Shown: in pieces, positions 46,650 through 57,925 of the stretch
Numbering within the stretch: the stretch's first letter is position 1
Layout: each line of letters starts with the position of its first letter
Origin: Trichuris trichiura
Lineage: Eukaryota > Nematoda > Enoplea > Trichinellida > Trichuridae
Direction: 5' to 3'
Assembly: GCA_037903355.1 (NCBI GenBank)
Contig: JBAJFE010000005.1
Span: 2,790,001-2,854,000 of the forward strand
Length of the DNA: 64,000 nucleotides
Made by a program: the position numbers and the translations under genes
The notes under the pieces: model-generated
Database searches by the model: none
What the model was told of the DNA's origin: nothing
The model's input: the letters and a program-made list of their open reading frames with translations, nothing else

Positions 46650-49600
46650 ATGCTGCTGCAGAAAGTTTGCTCCGACTGCGCGCTGATACAGTGTTCGGGT
46701 TCGAAGTTTCTGGCGTCGCTTCGATGCGGCAAAAGATACTTCTCTCAAAGTCCGCTGCTTGGACAGCAGCAGCAGAAAGCAAAGGAGCCACCCCCGCCCA
46801 AAGGTATTCCCTACAGCAAGCTTAGCATCGGTGTCCCCAAGGAAACATACACCGGAGAGCAGCGGGTTGCTCTAAGCCCAGCGGTAGCGCAGACTTTGAT
46901 AAAGAAGGGTTTTACCGTACGACTAGAAAAGAATGCAGGTTCAGCTGCCAAGTTTGGCGACGCTGAATACGCAGCGGCTGGTGTCAACCTATCCGATTCT
47001 CCGGACGCCGTGTACAGTAGCGACATTGTGCTAAAAGTTCGCCAACCGAGTAGTGCGGAAGTTGCAAAATTTAAAAGCGGCGGCACGTTGATAAGCTTCA
47101 TCTATCCTGCCCAAAATGAAGCCTTGGTGAAGGAGATGGCCTCCAGAAAGTTGACCGTATTTGGCATGGATTGCGTACCACGCATCAGCAGAGCTCAGGT
47201 GTTTGACGCTCTCAGTTCAATGGCCAACATTGCCGGCTACAAGGCGGTAATTGAAGCTGCAAATTCCTTCGGTCGATTTTTCACCGGCCAAATAACAGCG
47301 GCGGGCAAAGTACCGCCGGCAAAAATAATGGTTATTGGAGGTGGCGTGGCGGGTTTGGCAGCTATAGGAACTGCAAAAAATATGGGAGCCATTGTCAGAG
47401 CGTTTGACACCCGAGCTGCAGTTAAGGAACAGGTTGAATCCTTAGGCGCCGAGTTTTTAGAAGTCAGCGTAAAGGTGAGCATCCGCTTTGACAAGCGACT
47501 CTCCTTAAAAATGATTAAATAATACAGGAAGCCGGCGAGGGTGCCGGTGGTTATGCAAAGGAAATGTCCAAAGAATTCATCGAAGCGGAAATGGCCTTAT
47601 TTGCTCAGCAGTGCAAGGAAATAGACATCTTAATCTCGACTGCGCTAATCCCTGGAAAACCGGCTCCTAAACTTATTTCAAAGGTTTTTTTGTTTTTAAA
47701 TTTTGAATATTTTCAATTGCCGACTGTATATTAGAAAATGGTTGAATCAATGAAGCCGGGAAGCGTGGTCGTTGACTTGGCTGCCGAAGCCGGCGGTAAC
47801 ATAGAAACTACTCGACCTGGTCAAATGTACGTCTCCAACAATGGCGTTATTCATATTGGCTATACGGACTTCCCAAGCCGTCTACCCACGCAGTCAAGCA
47901 CTCTGTATGCCAACAATATATCCAAATTCTTGCTTTCCATAGGTAGGAAGAGGAAGCTTAAAGTGAAGTGAACTTTCCCTAGCTTTCGCGACTTATCTCT
48001 TCAGGAGCAAAAGACCATTTTTACATAGACTTGGAAGATGACGTCACTCGGGGTGCCATAGTCTTAAAGGAAGGTCAAATGATGTGGCCACCGCCGAAGA
48101 TTGAGGAACCCTCACCGCCGCCTGCAGCTCCGAAACCGGTTGCTGTTGCCCCTCCGCCGGAGCCCAATTATTTTATGGAAACGATGAAGAAGGCTGGCAC
48201 TTATTCCGCTGGTCAGTCAGTATTTGCATATTTATGAACATCCCTTATTATTGGTTGTTTAGGCTTTGGAACGATCATCGGACTTGGCTATATCTCACCC
48301 AACGCTGCCTTCTCTTCCATGTGCACTACGTTTGGTTTAGCCGGTATTGTTGGTTATCATACAGTCTGGGGAGTAACGCCGGCGCTTCATTCTCCTTTGA
48401 TGTCAGTTACCAACGCCATATCGGGAATAACTGCGGCTGGAGCACTTCTCTTAATGTGAGCTTAATATTTTGCATATTTTTACGCGCGCGCGTCAATTGT
48501 TTTGTACGCTTTCAGGGGCGGGCAATACATGCCGACTAGCGTGCCGCAGTCTCTTGCATCGTTGGCATGCTTTATCTCTTCTATCAACATTGGAGGAGGT
48601 TTTCTGATAACTCAACGTATGTTGGACATGTTTAAACGACCGAGTAAGTACAGAGAAGAACGTTGAAAAAATTGCACTGCTATACGTTGCAGCCGACCCG
48701 CCTGAATACAACTATCTGTATACGGTCCCAGCGGCCGTCTTCCTTGGAGGATACGGCTACGGCTTGTATACGAAAGTTCCCGAGATAAATTCTCTTTGCT
48801 ATCTCGGCGCTTCGCTGGCATGCGTTGGTGCCCTAGCCGGTCTGTCATCCCAAACGACTTGTCGATTAGGCAACAACCTTGGTAGGTTTGAGCGCGCGAC
48901 TACTCCGAAAAGGAAAATGCCGCTTTCCTTTTAAGGTATGATAGGTGTCGCTGGTGCCATGGCTTCAACAATTGGCGCACTGGAGCCAAGCAAGGAGCTT
49001 CTCGCCCAAATGCTTACATGCATTAGCCTTGGTGGCAGCATTGGTCTTGCTATTGCTAAGCGAATTGAGGTGACCGACCTGCCTCAGCTGGTTGCCGCAT
49101 TTCACAGTTTCGTCGGTGTTGCGGCCGCGCTTACCTGCATAGCCAATTATCTAGTCGAATATCCCCACTTTGCCAGCGACCCCGCGTTGGCGGTCAACAA
49201 ATGCGCCCTCTTTCTGGGCACATTTATTGGCGGCGTCACGTTCACCGGATCGCTTATGGCTTTTGGCAAATTGCAAGGCATTCTGAATAGCGCCGCCGTT
49301 CTGCTGCCCGGAAGGCACGCGCTCAATACGGGGTTAACTTTGGCCAATTTGGGCGCCCTTGGATGGTACATGTCGTCGGATGATTTGAACATAGGTTTAG
49401 CCAACCTGGGCGCAACAGCCTTACTGTCCAGCGTTATGGGCGTAACGATGACTATGGCCATTGGAGGCAAGTTTAATGCTCAGGCAACGTTAGTACGGTT
49501 GCGTTTTTTTAGGCGCCGATATGCCTGTCGTCATTACCGTATTAAATAGCTACAGCGGTTGGGCTCTTTGCGCTGAAGGTTTCATGATGGACAATGACCT

Positions 49601-50394
49601 GCTGACAGTGGTTGGAGCTTTGATTGGTTCTTCCGGAGCAATTCTTTCCTACATAATGTGCAAAGCTATGAATCGTTCTTTGGCAAATGTCATCCTCGGA
49701 GGATATGGTACCGTAAGTACCGCAGGCGGCAAACCAAGAGAAATTACGGGGACGCACACCGAAGTAGACGTGGAAACTGTACGCGAAGAAAGGCAACGTC
49801 GATCAATTATTTGTTACGATATTTTTTAGACTGTCGATTGGCTGCTGAACGCGAAAAATGTTATAATAGTGCCAGGCTACGGATTGTGCGCGGCAAGAGC
49901 GCAATATCCCATAGCCGAACTAGTGTCAACGTTGCGCAAAAAGAATATAAACGTCCGTTTTGGTATTCATCCCGTTGCAGGCAAGCAACAGGGGATATTT
50001 TGCCAAGTTGTTTAATGAAAATTTTGTAGGACGCATGCCGGGACAGCTGAACGTACTGCTAGCCGAAGCAGGCGTCCCCTACGACATTGTTCTTGAAATG
50101 GACGAAATCAATCCCGACTTTAATGATACGGACGTTGTATTGGTGATCGGTGCCAACGATACGGTCAACTCCGCAGCCGAGGACGATCCGAATTCCATCA
50201 TTGCCGGCATGCCTGTACTGCGCGTATGGAAAGCCAAACAGGTTGTCGTTATGAAGCGATCGTTGGGCGTTGGATACGCGGCTGTTGACAATCCCATTTT
50301 TTACAATCCCAACACTGCCATGCTGCTTGGAGACGCGAAGAAACGTTGCGACGAGCTACTGGAAGCGGTGAAGCAAAAGATAGCCAATTCTTAG
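46650..50394 (+). CDS. NNT: NAD(P) transhydrogenase, mitochondrial
   Basis: An inner-membrane proton pump that couples hydride transfer from NADH to NADP+ with proton flow, supplying mitochondrial NADPH. Eleven exons: 46650-47474, 47528-47683, 47735-47942, 48005-48211, 48263-48455, 48516-48643, 48693-48881, 48936-49466, 49513-49778, 49830-49980, 50030-50394. They sum to 1,072 residues (human 1,086). The order is an N-terminal targeting-like segment, the NAD domain ([38 protein letters not shown]), a Pro-rich linker, many membrane helices, then the NADP domain ([62 protein letters not shown]). This is the fused animal arrangement. Two introns (49467-49512 and 49981-50029) begin with GC rather than GT. 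Confidence 0.97.
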
Positions 50395-51805
50395 TGTCCA
50401 TTTACAGCTCAAACTCGGACGAAAGCCGAAGACCGAATCGGCAATAGACTATTACGTGCAAATGTTTGAATTTCTTAGCTGTTACGTGCCGAATCCGTTG
50501 CGTACCTGCTTTTCTCTTTATGTTCGTCAGCTGTCGTGCAAACAACGGCTGGTTGCTTAACGTTAACGATTCTACCGTTATCGCTTAGCAAAAAAGCGTT
50601 TTTTAATATTTAATATTTGTAGTTAGCAAAATAGCCAAAATGAGCAGAAAAAAAGTAACGCGTTTGCTCAACGCTCGCGAAATCGAATTGTACTTTTATG
50701 GAAGGAATCCTTTTGTATTGTCGCAAAAGGTTCACTTTTGTTGATTAAGCGAAACGCTTTGCACTTGTAGTCATCCTGAACAACGATCGATGAGAGCGAA
50801 TGGAATTCTTTTTTTTTTTAAGTTCGGATTCGTTCTCTTTGAAAGCAGCCGCGAAGTGCATATTAACGAACGCTGCTTAGCAGAGTAAATTAAGTAAAGT
50901 CAAATTCATGCGACGACAATCCATAATAAGAACAAGTTAATAGGGGTACATTCGTAGAGGATAATTGTTAGTCGCTGCGAAGCTGTACGTTGCTTTAAGC
51001 AAGCTGAGAACGCGCGCAAATGTTGCGCCATTTTTATCGATCGATTTATGAGCTCAGCGATTCGTCTTTTCTCCTTTTACGGTTAATTAACAATTCATTA
51101 TTGTTCAAACGATTGCTCGTTGCGACTAAGTCATAAATCAACTTTCGAGCACGCTTCGCAAATGAAAGCCGGAGAAATTGCAATAAAGGTTTTAGCATTA
51201 AGGTGTACCTGCAAATCATGTTTTTCAAACGCGCAGCGAGAAAAGTAAAATTTGACCAGAAATCAATTTTGAACAGAGCTGCTACGGCAACAATAGGCGT
51301 AGAAGTAAATTTTGTATCAAATATAGCAATTTACGCGCCCGGACAGCTGCTGTGCAGACCGAAAATAGCTCGCAATGTTTGAACATACAGTATGACTCAT
51401 CTTTATAAATCGCCATTTCAGAAGCGATGCGCCCAAATATGCTTTGCGTACGTTTGGTGGTCGCCATGCGCTGGCAGGATTTGTACAAGTAAGGGCATGT
51501 AGCCCAATGTTACGCCCGGTTTCCGTTAAGGCCGTTTTGAATTTACCGTACAGCTATCATTGCCGGTTCGCAGTGTGGAATGAAAGATGAACGATTTTGC
51601 GTATGCAACTTTTTGCTGACGTCACATTTATTCAATTAGATTTACGTTCGATTTCCGAATCGCCCTTCTCTTTAGCAGACGTGCGCGGATGGCTTCGTAG
51701 CGCGCTATTTTGCGATCGCTCGGAAAACTGCAGAGCTTTTTTTACTTCTGCGAATGTTTAAAACTTTCTCTTCACCGATAAGTCGGCTGGAAAATGTTAG
51801 CTTAA
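50395..51805. other. Intergenic, NNT to SEFIR receptor
   Basis: 1.4 kb, AT-rich. Short - strand frames (51046-51228 and 51282-51488) have no recognised similarity. Nothing else was seen. Confidence 0.4.
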
Positions 51806-53764
51806 ATGCTGTTTGCGAAGAGAGCTTTTACCGAAGCCGCGGCATGGGTGTTGCGTCTCCTAATGGCCTATTGGTTTCAAGAGAACGTCTACGGCATCGT
51901 TAAGCACTGCCGGCATTCGTGTACCCCTTCGGAATGTATATTCGTCAGCAATACGTCGTCGTGCGAAATCGAGGCTAGCCCATTATTCGATTTTGATTTC
52001 AAGCAAGAGCTGCCCTATATAGCTCCATGCCCGGCATCCCAGATTCGCGCTTTTTTGTTTGCTCGAATTGTTCAGCCTAAGCAGTATTTTCCCTTCGTTA
52101 TGCTGAACGTATCGACGCTAGTAGACTTGCAAGAGCCAACCGCCGTTCTGGTCACATTTAAATGTATTACTTCGTACGGAATGTTGAATGAGTTTTGCGA
52201 GCAACCGAGAAGACCTTGCCGCTTGATCAAATGGAATTCCAAAACGGCAAGCATGCTCAGCAGCGTTGAGTGTTTTCACATGCCTCCAAATTCTTTAATC
52301 GAGGTTAACGTTACTGTACATTTCGCCAATTGTACCTTACGGTACTTGGTCCAAAGCCCTTACGCATCGCAGCTCCAAGAATCCACCAGCTTTGCCGACT
52401 GGCTTCCATTCGTCTTGGTGGATCCTAACGCGGACGATGATATTGTAGTGAACGTTAGCCGACCCCCAAGCACCATATGGCTTCAAGGCGTTCTAGTGGA
52501 GGTATGGAGTCGCGAAGGAGACGTCTTCGGACTCCTTTATTCAAAAACGGCCATGTTTCCAGACGATTCCGTTCGAATTAGTAATCTAGCTGCAGGCGAC
52601 TACATCCTACGCATTCATGTACTGCATCCGGGATGCCCCAAAGGGCGCTGTCGCTATCAGAACTTTAGCCTTCAACTTAGACGCCCTTATCCCGCCCTTT
52701 CGGTTCAGTCTCCAAGCGGCCCTATTCTACTGGTAGTGCTGACGGTTCTCATCCTTTTGGCTACTTTTCTCCTGGTCATTTTGTACATGCTGAAACGCCA
52801 AAGGAAAAGTCGTCGCCAAGCAACCGTCGTAAGAGTTAATATACAAAACTTGGTCAAAGTATTTCTTCTCTATTCGCACGACAGCGAGCAGTACTGCGAC
52901 GTTGTAGTAGCGTTAGCCAACGTGCTGAAACTTGACTTGGGTTGCGAAGTGATGCTTGACGAATGGGCTTTGCGAGATGCCGACACGAATCCGGCCGACT
53001 GGTTGGCCGAATGCATGAACAAAGCGAATTTCTATTTGCTGCTTTTTTCCGAAGGCGTCGGCCTTCTATGCAACGGAATGACACCGGTGAATAATGTTCT
53101 CCGACCTTGGACAGACGCATGGCAAGCTGCAGTGAGGTCGGTATGTCAAAAAGCGGTTACGTCCAAGTCGACTGGCGACCATACGCCGTATATATGCTCC
53201 ACTTTGTCAACTACGCCTTTGTCAGTTTTGCCGGTATGTTTAACTTTGCCTTGTTGGTTCAGATGTCGACTACCGGAAGAGCTATCGGCGTTGGCTTGCC
53301 ATTTGCATAGGCTACCGCAAGGTCTATTGGACCTAAGTCGCAGCGAGGCTTTCCAAAAGTTACAGCAGGCTCTCTCTATCTACTTTCAACGTCGGTTGGC
53401 CATTTCGTCGAATTCAAATGGCTACGAATGCCCTACAGGACGTTTTGACGCGTGGAAACAGACGGGTCAGACAGTGAGCACATTGCAAGAAGATATTAGC
53501 GACCACGAGGTCGACGAGGACGAGGATACGCAAATAGCCTTCGAACGTTATGCGGAAACGTGCAAGGTCTACCAGCTGATACCGCCGGATAGCGCGGTCG
53601 ACGGCCAACCGCAACAAAAGTACAGTCTTCTTCCGCCGGACGCCGATAGCGGCGATGAGGTAGAAAATTTTCACATTTCGCCTGCCGCATGCTCGACCAA
53701 TGAAATGACAAATCGGTTGCTATGGTTTTTGCATTTTTTCAAACGAACACTGACTGACCCATAA
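51806..53764 (+). CDS. IL-17 receptor-like protein with SEFIR domain
   Basis: A single open frame of 652 residues. The N-terminal 300 residues are Cys-rich with several N-glycosylation sites (NTS, NVS, NVT, NCT, NFS), as in an extracellular domain. One membrane helix lies at about 305-329 (GPILLVVLTVLILLATFLLVIL). The SEFIR domain follows at about 349-502: VKVFLLYSHDSEQYCDVVVALANVL, LDEWALRDADTNPADWL, ANFYLLLFSEG, then the C-terminal part with CRLPEELSALACHLH. An acidic cytoplasmic tail completes it. This architecture is that of IL-17 receptors, whose SEFIR domain recruits Act1-type adaptors; C. elegans has ILCR-1 and ILCR-2. The hydrophobic start (AAAWVLRLLMAYWF) is a weak signal peptide, so an upstream exon is possible. 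The lack of introns is unusual here. Confidence 0.85.
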   Translation: MLFAKRAFTEAAAWVLRLLMAYWFQENVYGIVKHCRHSCTPSECIFVSNTSSCEIEASPLFDFDFKQELPYIAPCPASQIRAFLFARIVQPKQYFPFVMLNVSTLVDLQEPTAVLVTFKCITSYGMLNEFCEQPRRPCRLIKWNSKTASMLSSVECFHMPPNSLIEVNVTVHFANCTLRYLVQSPYASQLQESTSFADWLPFVLVDPNADDDIVVNVSRPPSTIWLQGVLVEVWSREGDVFGLLYSKTAMFPDDSVRISNLAAGDYILRIHVLHPGCPKGRCRYQNFSLQLRRPYPALSVQSPSGPILLVVLTVLILLATFLLVILYMLKRQRKSRRQATVVRVNIQNLVKVFLLYSHDSEQYCDVVVALANVLKLDLGCEVMLDEWALRDADTNPADWLAECMNKANFYLLLFSEGVGLLCNGMTPVNNVLRPWTDAWQAAVRSVCQKAVTSKSTGDHTPYICSTLSTTPLSVLPVCLTLPCWFRCRLPEELSALACHLHRLPQGLLDLSRSEAFQKLQQALSIYFQRRLAISSNSNGYECPTGRFDAWKQTGQTVSTLQEDISDHEVDEDEDTQIAFERYAETCKVYQLIPPDSAVDGQPQQKYSLLPPDADSGDEVENFHISPAACSTNEMTNRLLWFLHFFKRTLTDP

Positions 53765-54108
53765 GTTTTCAGCGCGCTCTCTTCCATCACCATCTTCGTC
53801 ATGTCGTCGGACAATGGTGACAACAGAGTAGCGGCTGTCAATTGCAAAAGCGGACAGAAATATCGATTACGCGCTCGCAAAGCCAGCATCAGTTTATCAT
53901 GTCATAACAGGACAGAAACGGATCGGAAAATCATTAGGCAAGCAGCGGAAAAGTACAGTCGACAATGCGCGCTGCTCAGCGTGTTAAGCATTTGCGAGGT
54001 AAACCGACCGATCAAAGCGACAGAGAATTGGGAAAAATGGCGAAATGAAGAAGAAAGCTCAGAAAACGCGAATTTTTTACGGCTGGCAGTGATGGTCTTG
54101 TTTACCGG
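53765..54108. other. Gap between SEFIR gene and UPF0057 gene
   Basis: Contains a 104-codon + strand frame (53801-54112) without any recognised feature, overlapping the end of the UPF0057 gene. It is most likely 3' untranslated sequence of the two convergent genes. Confidence 0.4.
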
Positions 54109-54373
54109 CTAATATTTGCATATAATGTAGCAGGCGTGTATCAGGCCGGGAATGTAGCCAAGCAGGGTAAGCAGGATGTTGATGACAAGATGCTGGCTAC
54201 AACCTTTCTCCATGAACACGCCAATAGGCTAAAAGAGGAGTAAAATCATTTTTTAAGTCTCATGAAAGCTATAAATTTTTTTTTCTTCGATCCAAATAGC
54301 CTAGTAGAAAGTCGCTTACCGGTATAATAAGGGAGCAGCACATCTTGCAGCAATCTCCAGGTGTGAGTGGCAT
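54109..54373 (-). CDS. Small UPF0057/Pmp3-family membrane peptide
   Basis: Two short exons in transcript order, 54373-54320 and 54228-54109, joined in phase 0, for 57 residues. The start is MPLTPGDCCKMCCSLIIP, a Cys-rich end seen in some animal members. The family signature follows: PIGVFMEKGCSQHLVINILL, then TLLGYIPGLIHACYIICKY at the C-terminus. Two hydrophobic helices are separated by a short polar loop. Relatives in yeast and plants (Pmp3, RCI2) affect plasma-membrane potential and salt tolerance; the animal role is unclear. The intron is 91 nt. It is convergent with the SEFIR receptor gene. Confidence 0.88.
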
Positions 54374-57300
54374 TTTTGTAGGCTAATTTGGGGATCTACT
54401 TTGACAAGTTTGCTTGAAGACCGAAGTGAATGTTCCAAGCGTTGCTTCGGGTGCCTGGTAATACCGAGGAATGAGCTGCTAAGCTTGCGAGCCTGCAACA
54501 AAGTTAACTTTATTGATTAAGCGGTGAATCATCTTCTTAGCAATGAGATAACGTAGAAGTGCGGCGTTTTTAGGCGCAACGGTAAACTTGAAGAAACAAT
54601 GGCCACCTTTCAACCGCCAATATGACGCAGCCTTTTGGGAGAAAATGACTAAAGAAGAATGGCGGTTTTGAGCTTCGTCGCCAGGGACGACTAAGCGAAT
54701 CTCCATACATACTAAGGGAACCAGTTTAAATTGTTCGCCCTACTGCGTCAGAGAAAGAGAAAGAGAGAGCGAGCTGTATGCCGCAGCCGAGCTCTCAGAA
54801 CGTCATATGCCACAACTCGTCAGGCGAACCAATCGGAAAAGGTTCTATGAAAAGCAATGTCGAATGAATGGACATTCAAATGGTTGCAAGCGCACGGCCA
54901 CTCATGTAGAACAGTTTACCGCTATCGAATGTAGGCGGACCTGTTTGAGAAATGATAACATTAAAGGTTGAATCACGCAATGCCTAAATGGGAAAGGTGG
55001 GTGTTCGATGGTCGAACAGAAATTTAGCAAAACGGTGACGCATTCCAAGGACGTCAATGGCCGCGCGATAAAACTGGTTTCTTCGCTGCGCCTTCGTAGT
55101 AAAGGAGCAAAAGCAAACTTGAACATTCGCTCTGTGTCAGTTTAGTAGAGCAACACGTCGCGCGGTGACAACCAATCATCGACGCTTTATTTGACAACTT
55201 GCTTTTCAAACAAGCTTACCTGCAGCAACGGTATTATCAGTTGCCAAATTACTGCTGTCTACCTGAAAACACTTTTATGACCGAGCTAACAATGAAAGTA
55301 TCATTTTGAATGGCATATTGATCATTCCGCGCGCTGATGACGAGTTGAAATAACCAGGTTAAGTGGGCGCTTATAGACGACACCCTTCGCACGTCTGCGT
55401 CATTCGAAAGCGCAGCCTGTCAGCTATTGTAAAAGCCTGCGCTCAAATGTGTTGACAGTAGCAGTCCTAAGCTACAAAGACGAAATATCTCTTTACGCTA
55501 TTACACTTTGTCGAAAGCATTTGGTTTGCTTTTACGCCAGATGTTGTAAGGGCCCAAAACAGCCATGTAAATAGTTCTCGCGTGTACGAAAACAGGCAGC
55601 CGCTTTAACTTGGATTTTAAAGCCCTTTGAAGCTGCAAGGTTTAGCCGTTTTAGCCTACCGCTTTTGAAGGAGGCCAAAATGCCTCCTTCAAAAGCGGTA
55701 GGCTAAAATGCAACTTTTTTCTTCGAACTTACTCATTTTTGTTGAACGGTACGATCAACGTTAAGACAGAGTCGGTTGGCTAATTGGCAAACAGTTTTTT
55801 AAAAATGTTCGCAACATTTTTTCGACTTGCATTAATAATATGACAAAAAAATTTGCATAGTAAAAAATTACAACAAAACTACAGTACGCCGTCTAGGCTC
55901 TTTCGCTGATGTTTAGGGAACTTCGGCGAGTGCTAATATATGGAATGTTAATTTTTTAAACTAAGGCATCTATCCGCATGAGTCTAAGCTTCGCGCAACC
56001 TTGCCGCTAAGCATATCCCTTAAGTGATTGGCATTTTTTTGTAAACGGCCTTCAAAATGCTTTTGCCCTGAAGGCAAAGCCTATAGGAGCAACGTTGCTC
56101 TGCTATCGCGTCCTCTGCGGCTGTTAAATCAATTTTTCACCGTAGTAAGAGAACTAACGGTAGGGTGACGTAAGGGCAACGACCTTCTGGAATATGTTAA
56201 ATGACGAAAAAGCGTTGGCACGAGTTTGTACTGCTGCTTGTTTGTCAAAATACGCAATGCCAACAACTAGCTGTCAACAAACAGGTTCAAGCATGACGCA
56301 CCAAGAACTAGAATTTTAAACGTCCTCTCTTACCACCGTCACGCCTAGAAATTTATTTCGTCATTGGAAAAATGGACGCTTTAAAGATAGGTAAAAAGTT
56401 TGCTGTTTGCAGTCGTACTTTTTATCATTAAAACCAGTGAACACCCAATCGTACGCTACTTAAAAGCTAAGCATCTGTAAACATAAGTAACTTACCTCAA
56501 AAAACGGATGAATAGAATACGTTGCACGCTGAGGCTACGCAGCTGTTTACGTTGCGTGTTGTAGTTAGCGCAAGCTGCCAATCTGAAAAATACAGAAATA
56601 GGCAAAATGTCCGCGTCAAAGTCGTTGTCAGATTTACATCGAAGAAGTTAAAAAGATTGCATCTTTTAAAAGCGATGCGCTGACATTTGATGACTAAAAA
56701 TCGTTGGCGAAAGTAGAGGATGAAGAAAGTTAACTATCGCTGCTAATGGTTATCCATCTTTAAGCTGTTCGGAAAAGCAAAGGAAATTAGTAGACATTTT
56801 TTGAATCCGCTAACGGAGCACTCGACAAGCAAAAACAACGCGCAATTATGCATCTTTGATTTGCAGGAACGGAGAGATAACATTGCATAGGTAGTATGAA
56901 ATGTGTCGGAATCGCCTTCTCTCTCTCTTGTTACTGCAGTATTTTTCATTACATTCCTCAATAGAGTCACTGCCAGTCCAGATATAGGCAACGCGAGAAT
57001 GATTGGATGATTTATTTTTGAACAGGCTTGGCAGGCATTGATTTTATCCTAAAAAACTATTTGCTTTACTGCAATGCAACTCAAAGAGGCATATTTGAAC
57101 GATAAATTGGTAATTTTTTTATTGCTTCCAAGTTTTTTTAAAGTAAGCTTGAAACAAAACTAATAAGTATTACGGTTTTTACATTATAAACTTCGGACGT
57201 TTAATAGAGTTTTAGCGTACACGAAACCATCATCAACGGCGTCAAATTGGACATTTTATAATTTTTTACCATTCGAACATGAAAATCATTATTATGTTCA

Positions 57301-57925
57301 ACAGTTGTAAGTGCAAGCGGAAATGATCTCCTACTTCGGAAACTGCTACTAAAGCAAAATGCGCGGAAAAATAGCCTTTTTTCTGCCTAACCGAAAAACC
57401 ACTAGGTGATTTTTTAGGAGCATTTCCATTAGACGCCCGCTGAGTACTGTAGATGGAACTAAAATCAAGTTTCATCAGTCCACGTAACCGCAGGCACCCT
57501 AAACTGAAATTATTGCTCATTTGAAGGATACGTTTATATTGTGAATGGTTACTGGAGGTAATAAGGCTTAGTTTTACGCTTAAGCTGTGGTTGAACGACG
57601 TTATAGCGACTTGGACAACTTGATTTTAGTTTTGTCTACAGTATCTACAGCGCATTTAGCGGAAATGACCCGATTTTTCCTTTAGCCTAAAAACTCCTTC
57701 GCTCAAATTAATAAGCTATGCACAACGTGTGACGTAAAAAATAAAACGAAAGTAAATACACAAAAAATTATAAATTTTTGGCTTTTACCGCTGCGGGCGG
57801 CACAAGTTAAACGATTTTCAGGTTCAATGAACTTTTAAAGCGCGTGTGGGAAATTTGGTCACCCTTTAAAACCTTTCTTGCGTTGTGTCGTCGATTGACT
57901 TTGGAATTTGTTCTTCGGCAATACT
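54374..57925. other. Long intergenic region
   Basis: 3.5 kb with no supportable gene. It contains a GA-rich run near 54750-54775 and a perfect 27-bp hairpin at 55649-55708. Small open frames (54479-54706, 54902-55126, 56743-56991 and 57266-57520, all - strand) are unrecognised. Confidence 0.4.
55649..55708. repeat. Perfect 27-bp inverted repeat with 6-nt loop
   Basis: The left arm 55649-55675 begins ttttagcctaccgc, and the right arm 55682-55708 is its exact complement, around the loop caaaat. This is far longer than expected by chance. It is not next to any gene end, so it is unlikely to be a terminator. Confidence 0.95.

Noticed and set aside
53087..53290. Intron or frameshift inside the SEFIR domain
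   Set aside because: Alternative frames look partly protein-like, but the uninterrupted frame aligns end to end with the SEFIR C-terminal part (PLSVLPV, CRLPEELSALACHLH).
53801..54112. 104-codon + strand frame after the SEFIR gene
   Set aside because: No recognisable features, overlaps the antisense UPF0057 gene and follows directly after a stop codon.
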